Origin: Daedaleopsis sinensis
Taxonomy: Eukaryota > Basidiomycota > Agaricomycetes > Polyporales > Polyporaceae
Direction of reading: 5' to 3'
Assembly: GCA_033807695.1 (NCBI GenBank)
Contig: CM066308.1
Span: forward strand, 620,001-684,000
DNA: 64,000 bases
Part shown: positions 1 through 11,213 of the stretch, one piece after another
How positions within the stretch are numbered: position 1 is the stretch's first letter
How the letters are laid out: every line of letters starts with the position of its first letter
The notes under the pieces: generated by a model
Seen by the model: the letters and a program-made list of their open reading frames with translations, nothing else
Database searches by the model: none
Told to the model about the DNA's origin: nothing
Program-made: the position numbers and the translations under genes

Positions 1-1281
1 GCGCGAGAGCGACAGGGCCTCGCAGGCGACCGTGACACTGGCCCAGCTCGGGCTCGACCCGAGCACAGACTCACATGCGGACGCGGACTCGGACGGCGCT
101 CGACGGGCGCACAGGCACTCTCCCGATCTTGTGGACGCGCAGACAGAGAGGCGGCTGGGGACTCTCGAGGCGGGGGCGGAGGTGGAGGTCGAGCAGGAGC
201 TCCGTGCGCCCGGCCTGGTGCAGTCGCCTCTGCCGCTGCCTCTCTCTTCGCCCACACACACAAGCGCTCGTCGTGCGTCGCCGTCGCCGCCTCCGTGACC
301 TGCGTCTAGCTTTCTGGGCGATGCAGCTCCCTGTGGGCGAGACTTGGACTCGAAGAAACCGCACATCGTGTATCGTACCTCCCACATGCTCTGAGGCTCA
401 GGTGCCTCGCCAATATAATGGGTCATGCTAATCTTGACAAATGTTCGGCATCGCCGCTCCGCGGTCTGCTCCTGGATCATCTCGGACAGATTGTTTCTTT
501 CTGTGCCCTTCATTACAACACTTCGACAGACCCGTGAAGGGTACGTCATGCTCCTCATTGATTGTCGTGGCGAAACTCATCACGGCACCAGTTTCCCTTG
601 CAACGAGCAAGGTTGATGGAAGATATCTGTTGCTGGCGTGGCCTGGTGGGATTCTATCGACCACCGTCCATGCACCCCTCGACAGGAATACCCGGCCCGC
701 TTTTGCGTAGCATCGCTTTCGGACCATTCGGCGGCGCAGCATGAGGCGACGGGGGACCATGAATGCATGGCAGGCACTGCGAGAAACATGCTACACCGTG
801 AGATGCATCACACCTTCTGCGAACCTCGGGCCCACTGGGTTGATTGGGTTCGAACGGGGCTGTGTTTACACTTCTACGGGCGGCGAGTGCGACCTTAAGG
901 AGCTGAATTTGAAGAACGAACAGACGAGCTGAGACCGTATTGTCTGTTGCTGGCAAGCTCTTCGAGTTGCATTACTTGGATTCGGCGGTGGGTCGCTCAG
1001 AACAGTATGCTTCCCAACATCGGCGCTTGTCTGTCAGATGTAACAGGCTTCAAGATTCGCCGCGGTCTTCACTTCCATCTGCCAACGGGGACGCCGGCCA
1101 CACGACCCAGCTGTCATTAAAATACCACATTCCCCGGGATTCCCTTTCACTGCCGCGAGCGCAGCTTCTCTTCTATGAACAGCTTGAGACCAGCAAGATA
1201 CCCTTATGAGCGGCGCCAACTCTGCATCTCACCCTTTCGCCCCCCGTCTGCCCTCCCCGCATACTTACGCTGCTTCCTTCC
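1..1281. other. Left-edge region without a supported gene
   Basis: Short open frames overlap on both strands here, but none shows a recognisable domain, a convincing intron chain or a conserved motif. The first few hundred bases could be the edge of a gene that begins outside the window. The last part must hold the promoter of the membrane-protein gene that starts at 1282. No clear TATA box was seen. Confidence 0.4.
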
Positions 1282-2679
1282 ATGCCAACCACCGTCCCAG
1301 CCACCGACTCCTCAATACACTACGGCGCGAGTGCTTGGGATGCGGCTCAAACCATTGTGGGCATAGAGGGTGTGCGCTGTGCCACGCGCGCAGGCTCGCT
1401 CAACTTCACGGCCCCCTGTACGTTCATTGCATACTGTCTGGCCATATTTCAAGCTGACGCCGCACCATTCTAGTCATCAAGGCCGAGGTGGTCGCGTTCT
1501 ACTTGTACGAAAACATCTCCCCGGGGCCCAGCCCACAAGTGACATGCTTACTCGATGGGAAACCTCAATCCAATTCGAACTTTCCGCCCCCCGTCTCTCT
1601 CCACGATGTTGCGAAACAATGGGTAGTATGTGACGTGACGCCGACGTCTGAAGTCCCACAGAACCATACCCTCGAAGTTCGCGTGGACAGCGCCACCCCG
1701 ACCTCTCCCTTCTGTTTCGAATCGTTCGCGTTGGAGATCTTGCAGCCCAATATGAACATGGATGGTAATGGAGAAGGGACTACGACGCCAGGAAGTTCGA
1801 CATCCCTGACGAGCAGCAGTTCATCTTCACACTCGACGACGATCGTGAGCAATTCAGCCACCCACTCAACAGCAGCGGTCAGTCACTCGACAACGATCGC
1901 ATCGGACAGTACATCATCCGTCGCCTCAACCACAACGGATGCTAATGCTCCTACATACTCGTGGACGACGCTAGCAGACGCCCAGAGCGGAGCAGCGGCG
2001 AAAGGGCAGACGCCGGTCGGGGCTATAGTGGGCGGAACGCTCGGTGGGATCGCTCTGATCCTCCTGATCTGTGGAGGGCTTTTCTTCTGGATGAAGCGGC
2101 GTCGGGAACACCGGTACACCCGCACATCGAATGTCGACGAAGATGGTATGTGCGCGCGATGGGTCGCTCTTTACACCACGGCTCACATCCTCTAATCCAT
2201 TCATAGCTCGTCCTCGCGGCTCCTCCAACACTATGACCCTGATGGGCATGTCCCTTCCCCTTCCGTTCCGTAGCAGGCCGAAGCCTCGACCACGGAGTAC
2301 AAGTAGGTCCCTGCAGTCTCCCGACATCACGCCATGATGCTAAAGTTTAGAACCAGTGACGAGGGCGGAGTTCCTGGAGGCGCGCGGTGGACCGGTGTCT
2401 ATTCTCCGTCGATCGCCTCTCGATGGAGACACGAAGTCCATCGACGACCTTACCATCTTCCAGGTTCCGCCCACCGATGGAGACTCGGAAGTTCACCCTT
2501 GGCCTTCACGTAGCTCAGAGGATTCCGACCTTTCGGAGAAGAAGTATGGATATTCCGACTCGATGGGGGGCCCGATACTCGTGCAGTTACCCAAGGCAGA
2601 ACAAACCTCTCCGGTAGATGCTCCGTCGAAGCCTCCTCGGCTGCAGTCACCACCGTCGAGTCCCTCAAAGTTGTCGTAA
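1282..2679 (+). CDS. Single-pass membrane protein with Ser/Thr-rich stalk (tandem copy 1)
   Basis: Four exons: 1282-1417, 1474-2145, 2207-2302, 2351-2679, giving 410 residues. An N-terminal domain of about 150 residues carries possible N-glycosylation sites (NFT, NIS, NHT). It is followed by a Ser/Thr-rich stretch that looks O-glycosylated, a single transmembrane helix at about 227-251 (VGAIVGGTLGGIALILLICG) and a basic stop-transfer cluster (KRRREHR). The cytoplasmic tail is about 150 residues, rich in Pro and Ser. No hydrophobic signal peptide is visible at the N-terminus, which is odd if the stalk is outside the cell. The overall shape resembles fungal cell-surface sensors of the mid2/WSC type, but no defining domain was recognised. 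It is a tandem paralogue of the gene at 3582, with the same intron positions. Confidence 0.72.
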
Positions 2680-3581
2680 CAGTTGCAACTCATCGCATCG
2701 ACGAACTGGCATATCTGGCGATGGTGCGCGAACTCGATGGTTTCTACTTAGTATTCAAGCTGAGCTTTCTTCGCAGAGGCCAGACTATTGCTACCGAACT
2801 TGCGATTCTTCGTATCAACGCACACTCGGACATATGCGCATTCCGCTCTTGTCACATATACTCGGACGTTCAATACAGTTTCCAAGCTCTCCGTCCAGTA
2901 CGCGATGCTGGATCCGATCATCCAGCCGATTAGCAAAACTGTACTACCAGCTGAGTCGGTTGTCTACCATTTACTGCACAGGTACCAGTATAGCACGTAC
3001 TGCCACCATCTCTGAATTTCATAACGTGTCACGCGCGGCGCTGTACTCGCGTGCCTAACTATACTCGCAGATGCCAGAAGCGGACCGTGGCATACGTACA
3101 GTACTATGTATGTAAGTAGTAAGATGGACTTCCCACAGGCTGTCCAAGTCATTACCATTGGGTCGCGCTGCTGGAGCATTTTCAGCACCTAAAGTGCCTT
3201 GAGGCGAAATTCACAGAGTCGTGGTTCATCAGAGGGCTCTTCACAATTCCCTCGGCCCAACTGATCAAGAGCTTTCTTTAACACAGACATCCACGTTGAA
3301 GAAAGCATTTTGGTCACGAATATCCAACGTGAGTTAGTATCCCCATTCGATCGGGCCACACCTTACTAAATCTAGCCTTCTCGTCTACATCGACTCACAG
3401 CGATCCTATCTCGCGTAAAGAGCTGTCTGCGATCAGTTGACATGTCCGACTTCTTCCATTGCCCACGCAACGTAGCAGGACAGGCATCAAACTTCTTGGT
3501 AGCCTTGATGAAATACATAACTTGTCCTAGTCAAGTACTCTCTCAAGACGCGCCGAATCTTTTCAATCGCTGCCCGCACAA
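2680..3581. other. Spacer between tandem membrane-protein genes
   Basis: The spacer is about 900 bases. It contains only short overlapping frames with no recognisable domain. It should hold the 3' end of the upstream gene and the promoter of the downstream one. Nothing else was seen. Confidence 0.4.
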
Positions 3582-4840
3582 ATGTCCTCCCAAATGGCCA
3601 CCGTCGTCTTCACGAACACCCACGCCGCGTTTCAGTACAGTATCGGAGGCTGGGCGGTTCAGACGTTATCGGTGTCCGGCATTGCTTACAGCGTACGCTG
3701 TTCCGAGACTCCAGGCTCGACAGTATCGTTCACATCCCAATGTACGTTCGTCCCGTTCAGCCTGAGTCGCGAGTACCTCCAGAACCCATATATGCGCTGC
3801 TAGATGTCTCCCTTATCCTTTGGGGCCTCTACCTTCCCGAGGCACCCGACTTGCCGACCTTGTCTATCACTGTCGACGAAACGCAGACGCCGGTGCAAGC
3901 TCCAGCCCATACCTCAGACGACCAGTCAATATGGCACAGATGGGAGCTAATTTCGTTGCAATCTATGAAGGCAACAAACCACACTATGGAGATACGGGTG
4001 GTGGAGGCGAGCTCCGACGTTCAGTTCTGCTTCCACAGAATAGAGACGGGGATCCCGACCGCGCTCTTGTCTCAGCTGTCAGGCTCCGATTCCGGGGACG
4101 GTGAGGACACTACGAACACCACAATGATCACATCATCTCCGTCGAGCTCTCCCACCCCCTCTTCCTTGCACTCTCAAGGCCCGTCCGTTGGGGCGACGGT
4201 CGGCGCAGTCGTCGGTGCGGTCGCACTGACTGTTCTGTTATGCGGAGCTGTGTTTTTTTGGTGGAGGAGAAGGCAGCAACATCAATACCGGCGTACCTCT
4301 TATGACGATGATGGTGCGTAATCCCTATTCCAGTCATCCAAACCCCGGCTCTGAAATAGAGCACCTACGCGGAATAGACTCTCAGTTTGGACGTAGCTCT
4401 CCAGGTCCACGGAAACAGGGCCTCTCTAAGTTCCGTCCATTCTTCGCTTCCCGTCAAAACGGTGAGCTGCAGCTTATCTCAACGTGTCGCTTCAGATCCA
4501 GGACGTTGACGCAATACTAGTCGCAGGGCACGAGTGGATTGAGGCTCGAGCTCCCGTATCTATCCCCGGACATATGCTGCGCTCGACCTCCCCAGTCTCC
4601 GTTGACTTACCATTGCACGACGAGAAGGATCACGAGAAGCACATCCCGTTCAGTTCGCAAGATGTTCTTCCTCTTCCCCTCGGTTATTCTAGCCCGCACG
4701 TCTCCACTACGACGCAACATCGTCACACGCCCATTGCACAAGCTGTACATGACCCACAGGTCGACCGTCGCTCTCGAGCTGAATCCCCACATGACTCTCC
4801 TTCTGATATCATCTCTCCTGGGCGCACCCTCACGGAATAA
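3582..4840 (+). CDS. Single-pass membrane protein with Ser/Thr-rich stalk (tandem copy 2)
   Basis: Four exons: 3582-3741, 3804-4313, 4360-4461, 4522-4840, giving 363 residues. It has the same plan as the gene at 1282: a beta-rich N-terminal region, a short Ser/Thr/Pro stalk, one transmembrane helix at about 182-207 (VGAVVGAVALTVLLCGAVFF) and an RRRQQHQYRR anchor, then a disordered tail. The motif after the helix (YRRTSYDDDG here, YTRTSNVDEDG in copy 1) and the intron placed directly after it show common origin. The stalk is shorter than in copy 1 and the tail has diverged strongly. An in-frame second Met lies four codons downstream (3594). The function is unknown; a cell-wall or surface sensor is an inference only. 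Confidence 0.68.
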
Positions 4841-5498
4841 ACTCGTGAGTCGTGACTCTTAACATGTCTTGGTCAGGCTTGCCATCGCACGCTCCGGCTA
4901 CTATATCCGATGCAGGTTCAACCTGTATCGTCTTGAGATTTTCATACGTACTTACTAATATGCTAGTGCAGGCTCATACGCGTACAAGCGGACGTACATC
5001 TACCCGAAGCCTTGACAAAACACTCAGAATGAGGAAAGGAGGAGGAGGAGGAGGGGCTTCGGCGAGCGTGGTAAAGAGATTGTTACGTCGCTCATTCACC
5101 GCTAACAACGCGCGATACTCACCGCTTGCCACCAACTGATTGTGCAAGCTCCACATGGCGTAGTACTACTATCATGCGTCAAACGTTGAAAACCGTTGAA
5201 AGCGTAGCTTTCTGGCTCGTTTGGACCGAGCATTGAATAGCCTCTTTGTTGTTGCTTCCCGGCCCACATACGTGTGTGTCGCGTTACAGCCAAAGGACTT
5301 TAACCCCTCCGACCACGTTAAGTAGGCGCGGCGGAGCATTCGCTCACGTCCAAGATCTCCAGCCTTCTCGAGGCGCGCCAACTCTCCACTCACCTAGCTC
5401 GTCTCGGTATCCTTCAAGACACCCTCAGCCTACACGGCAACATCTGCTCGTCGATCTCTCCGAGTCCCCTCCACAACCTGCCGGTGACTGCAGACGAT
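4841..5498. other. Intergenic region with (AGG)n tract
   Basis: This holds the 3' end of the membrane-protein gene and the promoter of the BTB gene. A purine tract of about eight AGG units lies near 5036-5056. No gene is supported. Confidence 0.4.
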
Positions 5499-5565
5499 GT
5501 GAGCCACTCCGAACCCGCCACTCATCTGTTTCTTTGAGTACTTCACTAACTCACACCGTTCATAG
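5499..5565 (+). other. Probable 5' UTR intron of BTB gene 1
   Basis: A GTGAGC donor and a TTCATAG acceptor are 67 nt apart, with a CTAAC branch-like site. They lie 50 nt upstream of the BTB start codon. The flanking bases and the intron position recur upstream of the second BTB gene on the minus strand (27340-28394), which supports a transcribed leader in both copies. Confidence 0.55.
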
Positions 5566-5614
5566 TCCACGTCTCTATCAATCTCCGCGGCAATTCACGC
5601 TATTGAGGCCGAAC

Positions 5615-6645
5615 ATGTCTGTGGACCCTCTCACGCTTAGACGAGATGATGAGTTCTGGTTTGAGGATGGCACCGTCATCCTCATGGCTGGGGACGTCGA
5701 GTTCCGGCTGTACAAAGGCTTGCTCGCGAGCCGATCCCCAGTTTTCAGTGACATGTTCTCCCTCCCACAACCGAACACACCCTCAGAGATTCCCTCGACT
5801 CCCTTCTGGCCAGACGTTCCAAAAGTGCAACTCACAGACTCGCCCGAGACCTTTCGGGAGCTCTTGCGCATTCTTACTCCAGACGTCAACTCACGATTTG
5901 CTCAGTAAGTCAGCCGACCGATTCATTCTCTCATCGGCTCGCACAACTTCATCGGTGCTGACGTTATTGTTGTAGTTTGCCGGCCTCATTCGAGACATCG
6001 CATCCAAGTTGTTTCACCATCGCCTCTTGCATCCGACTAGGCCACAAATACCAAATGGATGGCGTGGTGGAACACTACCTTCGCTACCTCCGCAAGTACT
6101 TTCCGACCTCTTTGGACGAGTACAATGAACTGGAACACTTCGTACCCCCAAAATTCGACTGCAGCGATGCAATCTGCGTTATCAATCTCGCACGGCTTAC
6201 TGGGGCGACCGATCTCCTACCCGCCGCTATATTGGCGTGCAGTGTCAGCGTCGACGCAGAGGAGCTAATCGACGGCTTCTCTTGGTCTGACGGGTCACGA
6301 GAAGTCCTGTCACGTCAAGACTTGCTCCTTTGCCTTGCCGCTAGGAGCAGACTCACACAAGAGACCGTGCAGCGCTACCAATCCCGGTTCTCGGACCTTC
6401 CTGCGGAGGATTGCCTACCGTCCCGTTGCATCAGTCCTTACACACTTCTCAAAGAAGTCGCGACAGACGCCATCAGCAGCACTACCCCGTATCCATTTCG
6501 ACCGTATGTGAGGACAAGGGGGCTTTGCGATGCTTGTGACAGGGTGGCTTGGGTGCGAGATAAGGAGGAGATGGTTAGGATATGGCAGGACCTTCCGACT
6601 ACTATAGGGGTGGGGTCAATATCTGGATGGGGCGAGCCTGAATGA
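5615..6645 (+). CDS. BTB/POZ domain protein (copy 1)
   Basis: Two exons: 5615-5904 and 5976-6645, giving 319 residues. The N-terminal half has the pattern of fungal BTB/POZ domains: a DDEFWFEDG start, a strand pair (TVILMAGDVEFRLYKGLLA), the S-PVFSDMF helix where the fold normally dimerises, and a PETFRELL segment. The C-terminal half is helical and conserved in its paralogue (SRQDLLLCLAA, CDACDRVAWVRDKEEMVRIW). BTB proteins of this class are common in agaricomycete genomes; some act as substrate adaptors, but nothing here proves that. The paralogue at 27340-28394 on the minus strand shares the intron position and nearly the whole intron sequence. The downstream neighbour is an MFS transporter. 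Confidence 0.85.
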
Positions 6646-7090
6646 CCGACGCAACGAGCCTCCGCCATCCTGAGGTCGGCCTAGGTATTTCTACTTGGTA
6701 TATTCTGTGCGTCTTGAACGTCAATCCTTTCTCTTAGTTGTAGCATATACTATTAGATCGTACTATTAACCTCGTTGGCGAGCTCCGTTACACGGTGGAC
6801 GACAGCAAACAGACTAGAACTTTGGGCGTTAAAAACTTGAAATGCAGAGCGATATCTTCGATGTTCAAAGCGTTCGCGAGGGGCTGCAGTTGCTCCGGAG
6901 TCCTGAGAGCACGCGCACAGGGCACGGTCCTTGCATCAGCGGCCGGGGTGCGATATTTGCCAGGTTTAGGTCGTGGGAAACGGGTCGCCGAACCGGAGCG
7001 CGCAGGTTGAGAAGTTGGACTTCGGTTTGTGATTTGTGAGCAAATCTATCTGTGCGTGTGCTATTTTTGCACTGCAGGACGTTCAGCATC
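6646..7090. other. Intergenic region between BTB gene 1 and MFS transporter
   Basis: About 445 bases with no supported gene. The right end is the leader of the MFS transporter gene. Confidence 0.4.
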
Positions 7091-7141
7091 ATGGCCCCGC
7101 CAGGCTCACCAGGCTCACCCCTCGTCCACTATGTCTCGTAA
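7091..7141 (+). promoter_or_regulatory. Upstream ORF overlapping the MFS start codon
   Basis: A 16-codon reading frame starts at ATG 7091 and ends in TAA at 7139-7141, beyond the main start codon at 7131 and in a different frame. Ribosomes that initiate here could not re-initiate at the main ATG without moving backwards. If the transcript begins upstream of 7091, this would lower transporter translation. Whether the leader includes it cannot be told from sequence. Confidence 0.45.
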
Positions 7142-9010
7142 TGAGACCACACGCCGTGAACGCGAATCAAGCCCGACATCGACTGCAGAAACACTTCCCG
7201 CACCGACGCCGATGACGGAAGAGACCAAGGAGGATGTTCAAGCTATCAGTTCGGCAAAAGACTTTGGGTTCATACCAGTTCCGAAGCGTGTGCGGTACGA
7301 CCCAGAGCATCCAGCACACTTCGGACTGTTGATGAACGTCATTTTTGGAGTTGCGAGCACGTTCGGTACGTTGGAAAACAACATCCGTTCTTGCTTGACC
7401 ATAAGCTAGGAGCTCATTTATTTCAGTCGTCTCCAATCTCTATTACTGCCAGCCACTTCTCAGTGAGTATCAAGCTTCTTGACTTCTGTCGTCTACGAGA
7501 GGCCAGAATACAAACCATGCACCTTCTCATCTACCGGGTCTAACAACATAACCCACAGTCCAGTTCTCTATCGCATTCGGGGTTACCTATCAAGAGGTCG
7601 CAAATATTCCGACGCTGATACAAGCAGGGTGAGTGTAGCAGTTTCATCTTTCCGTACATTGGTTGATCACCGGACTGTCTAGTTATGCTGTCGGGTTACT
7701 GTTTATCACGCCGCTAGGAGACCTTGTGCGAAGGCGACCATTGATCCTGTTTCTCATCTTCATCACCGGGTCTCTGTCTATAGGGCTCGCCGTCACGTCC
7801 AACCTCTTGGTGTTCGAAATCCTCTCATTCTTCGTCGGCGTCGGTACTGTCGTCCCCCAAATTCTCATGCCCCTCGCAGCCGACCTTGCACCCCCGGAAC
7901 GCCGGGCTTCCGCATTGTCGATCGTTCTATCGGGTCTTCTGCTCGGAGTACTTATCGCTCGAGTGCTCGCTGGCGTGGTTGCACAATTTGTCACCTGGCG
8001 CGTTGTGTACTACATCGCGATAGGCGTACAGTACGGCATCCTCTTCGTGCTCTACTGGATGCTTCCCGACTACCCCGCGAAGAACAAGGGCGCCACGTAC
8101 TTCGGCATCCTGTACAGCATGGGCAAATTCGTGGTCACCGAGCCCTTGCTCGTACAAGCGGTTCTTATCAACATACCGTCAAGCGCAACGTTCACGAACT
8201 GGTGGGTGACGCTCACCTTCCTCCTCGGCGGCCCGCCTTACAACTATTCCACGTGGGTACACATCTCCCTACTCGTCGAGCAGCACTGACCCTTCGACAC
8301 AGTGTCGGAATCGGACTGTTTGGGCTCGTCGGGATGCTGGGAGTCGCCATGGCCCCGCTCATCGGACGCATGATTGACCGACTCGTTCCCTGGTCGGCGA
8401 CTCTTGTCGCCATCATCGCGCTGCTCATCACATTCGCGATCCAAACTGCCGCAGTCGGACTACACGTCGTGGTTGTCGTCATCGTGTGCATCGGGCTGGA
8501 CATCTTCCGGCAGACCCAGCAGGTCTCGCTGACCACCGCAGTGCTCGGGCTCGACGCGAATGCGCGGTCCCGGCTGAACGCCGTCCTCATCCTCTCCGTA
8601 CGTGCGATCGTCGTACTCCTTCTGAATGATGCTAATGGACCGAGTAGCTATTCATCGGGCAGGTAATGGGCACTGCCGTCGGCTCGAAAGTATTTGTTGA
8701 GCATGGCTGGCGCGCGGATGCCTCTCTCAACCTCGCGTGGACAGTCTGGACCCTTTTCGTGTTGTTCCTGCGGGGGCCGCACTGTCCCCGATACACGTGG
8801 ATAGGGTGGCAGGGTGGGTTCGAGCTGCGGAAAAGTCGGGTGCTCGCACAGCTGAAGAGTGAGCGCGCTCCTACGGACACCGATGAGGAGAAGGCACAGA
8901 ACAGCTCGGCGAGCGAGGACGTCTCCAAGATGGAAAGGACGGACGCATCGGACCCATTAGAGATTGATGCACACCATAGTCGCGAAAAGAGCGCGGAAGA
9001 TCAAGTTTGA
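7131..9010 (+). CDS. Major facilitator superfamily transporter
   Basis: Six exons: 7131-7365, 7427-7462, 7559-7628, 7683-8252, 8303-8597, 8648-9010, giving 522 residues. After a hydrophilic N-terminus comes the first helix and the VSNLYYCQPLL motif, then a helix ending GLLFITPLGDLVRRRP, the MFS motif A loop between helices 2 and 3. Further hydrophobic helices follow (ILFLIFITGSLSIGLAV, VVYYIAIGVQYGILFVLYWM, ATLVAIIALLITFAIQ), consistent with about 12 transmembrane segments. The tail is charged. The YYCQPLL signature resembles DHA1-type exporters also found in bacteria. The substrate cannot be deduced. It lies between the BTB gene and the convergent 2OG oxygenase gene, whose end is 302 nt away. 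Confidence 0.86.
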
Positions 9011-9312
9011 TGTGTTGGACGCCGAACGCCGGGTCTTCGAAGACCAAGTGCGATGGGGTTCTTAGAATATCGTTTAGATCTCGGTACACAGATTTGTAAT
9101 GCGCTTTGTGGACTGGTACTACGACATCACGGCGACCGTCGACCGAAGTATGTTCTGCTGAGGCTGCATCATTGTAGACTCCTTCTCTTCATGTGCTATC
9201 GTATTATCACTCGAGGAAATAGAAGACGTACATACATATCACGTACGATGCTTTCCCCAAATGCGTATGTTCCTAGCGGTATGTATTCAACTCCCCATCC
9301 TTCCTCCCTACT

Positions 9313-10884
9313 TTACAACGTTTCGTCATCTTCCGACGGCACGACGACGTCAAGGGGGTTGCCGCTTCGGTCCCCCGGCGGACCGACACGGACCAGTAAG
9401 TAGAGCTGCCAGTAGATCACCTCTACAGACGCCTCGTTGCCGTACGCCATGAAAGTCGTCTTCACGTGCGTATACTGCGGCGCCCTAGTGACCCACTGGA
9501 CGTTCGGGAGTACACGCGGCCCATACCGTTTCTCGTAAGGTGATTGAGACGCGGGCCGCGACAGGAGCAGGCCTCCCCACTCCTTACGACAAAACGTGCG
9601 ATGCAAAGGCGTCTCCACTTGATTTGTTTGCTCGAGCGGGAGGACGCGGTCGCATGCAACGGAAACTGTGTGCCTGGACCACCTTGAGTCACGGGGAGAG
9701 TAGAGCGTTTTGAGCGCCGCGGGGAGCGATAGCTCTTGCATGACCTTGAAGACGACCGCGTCGTTCCCCTTCAGCCGCGTGGCGACGTCGCGCAGCGCCC
9801 GGCGTGCAGCCTCCTTCTTGCTCGTGGTCGAGAGCGGATATTTGTGGGAAAGACCAAACATGAGATACCCGCCGTCAGGAAGGAATGCTGGATCGTCAAG
9901 CAACGCACGCAGGGTGCTCCTAAACGTCTCCTCTGTCGTCGAGAGCGGGTGCGGCACTTGTGGAGCTGAGGAAGCGGCCCCCGCGGACGCCGATCGACCG
10001 GCCTCGGACCAGTACAGGTTGTACGTGATGGTGACACGGTAGCCGGACGTGACGGGCAGCACCTCGTGCTCGACATCGCTGAAGAACGCGACGTACGCGA
10101 TGGATGGCTCGGTGCAGCCCGCGAGGAGCGCGCTCGAGTCGAACGTCCACTCGCGGGTCAGAGTGGAGTCGTTCCCGCTCTCTTCTGCGTGCTCAGAGTC
10201 GGCGTGGCGTATCTTCAGCTCTCCTCCCTCGTGGACTGTGGGAAACACGATCACGAGCGATCCAAACTGTAGCTCGCTGCGTGGTGTGTCGACATGAGAC
10301 TTGAAAAAGGAACCGGGTCCTATAAGGCCATGGCGGAGACAATGAGCACTGGAAGAAGAGCAGCGATGACTATTCAAATACCGTATACGTTCAGCTTATA
10401 GAGCTCAGCTTTGATTGCATCTTCCTTTAAGAGGCGATCGATGGCGAGTTCGGAATGGACGACGTCGAGCAGTCCAGCGTGTGTGGCATCAAAGTGAAGA
10501 GCGTAATCCTCGGTGTTGAGCTTTCCTGCCTTGCGATACGTCTCGTCGTATATGTCTTTCTGATCAACGCCGAACGTCGCAGGCTGACAAGCAGTAGCAA
10601 GGCGCTGCAACTCCTCCTGAGATGTGGCGGCAGAGAGTTGGATCCTCCTTCAGTCACATTGCGAAAAAAATCAGCATTAGCTCGCGCTTCAACATTCAAT
10701 GTTTACGGAGTACTGACCCAGGATGATCTACCGTTCCATAGAACAGGGTGAGATCTTTGGGAAGAACCGGTAGAATGCCTTGGCAATATGGAGGGCCATT
10801 GACAATACTGTCACGGAGCAGCTTGATGTGTTCTTGTACCGCCGCCGCAGCGACCTGAGTCTGAGTATCGTTCTGCTGAGCCAT
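9313..10884 (-). CDS. 2OG/Fe(II) oxygenase-like protein (copy 1)
   Basis: Three exons on the minus strand: 10718-10884, 10382-10647, 9313-10319, giving 479 residues. The core resembles prolyl-4-hydroxylase-type 2-oxoglutarate dioxygenases. A SFFKSHVDTPR segment gives the metal-binding HxD (H153, D155), VEHEVLPV gives the distal His (H229), and SGYRVTITYNLYW supplies the Arg (R239) that would hold 2-oxoglutarate. N-terminal blocks (GPPYCQG, ACQPATFGVD) are shared with the two paralogues at 29303 and 47193, with introns at identical positions. This copy is the most diverged of the three and lacks the acidic tail of copy 3. The function is unknown; hydroxylation of a protein or other substrate is inferred from the fold. 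Confidence 0.83.
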
Positions 10885-11213
10885 GAGATGCCTTTAATTA
10901 AATAAGTATGAGGAACGGAGGATGTGGTACGATGTTTAGAAGAGACCTAGAGACTGCTCAGTGCTCATGCCATGCCCGTTACTAAGTAGTACTGTTGTAC
11001 GTACACGGCATGCGCAAGCGGCGAATCCAAATGCGGCAAAACCACACAGCCACTCTGTTTTCCGTCAAATGTCGAAAATCGATAACATCGGCAAACGCCG
11101 CTCATGACAATGACTGGGCGCAATGAGACATGAGAAATGTAATATTGATTCAGGTCCGGACGCTTCGAGCACTGGTGCTACTACCCCATGGCAGTTTACA
11201 ATGATGCAAACAA
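10885..11213. other. Intergenic region, 2OG copy 1 promoter side
   Basis: This 329-base gap lies between the stop of the first transporter gene and the start of the 2OG gene, both on the minus strand. No TATA box or other motif was recognised. Confidence 0.35.

Noticed and set aside
845..860. GGTTCGAACGGG, another tRNA T-arm look-alike
   Set aside because: The T-stem does not pair and no cloverleaf could be drawn around it.
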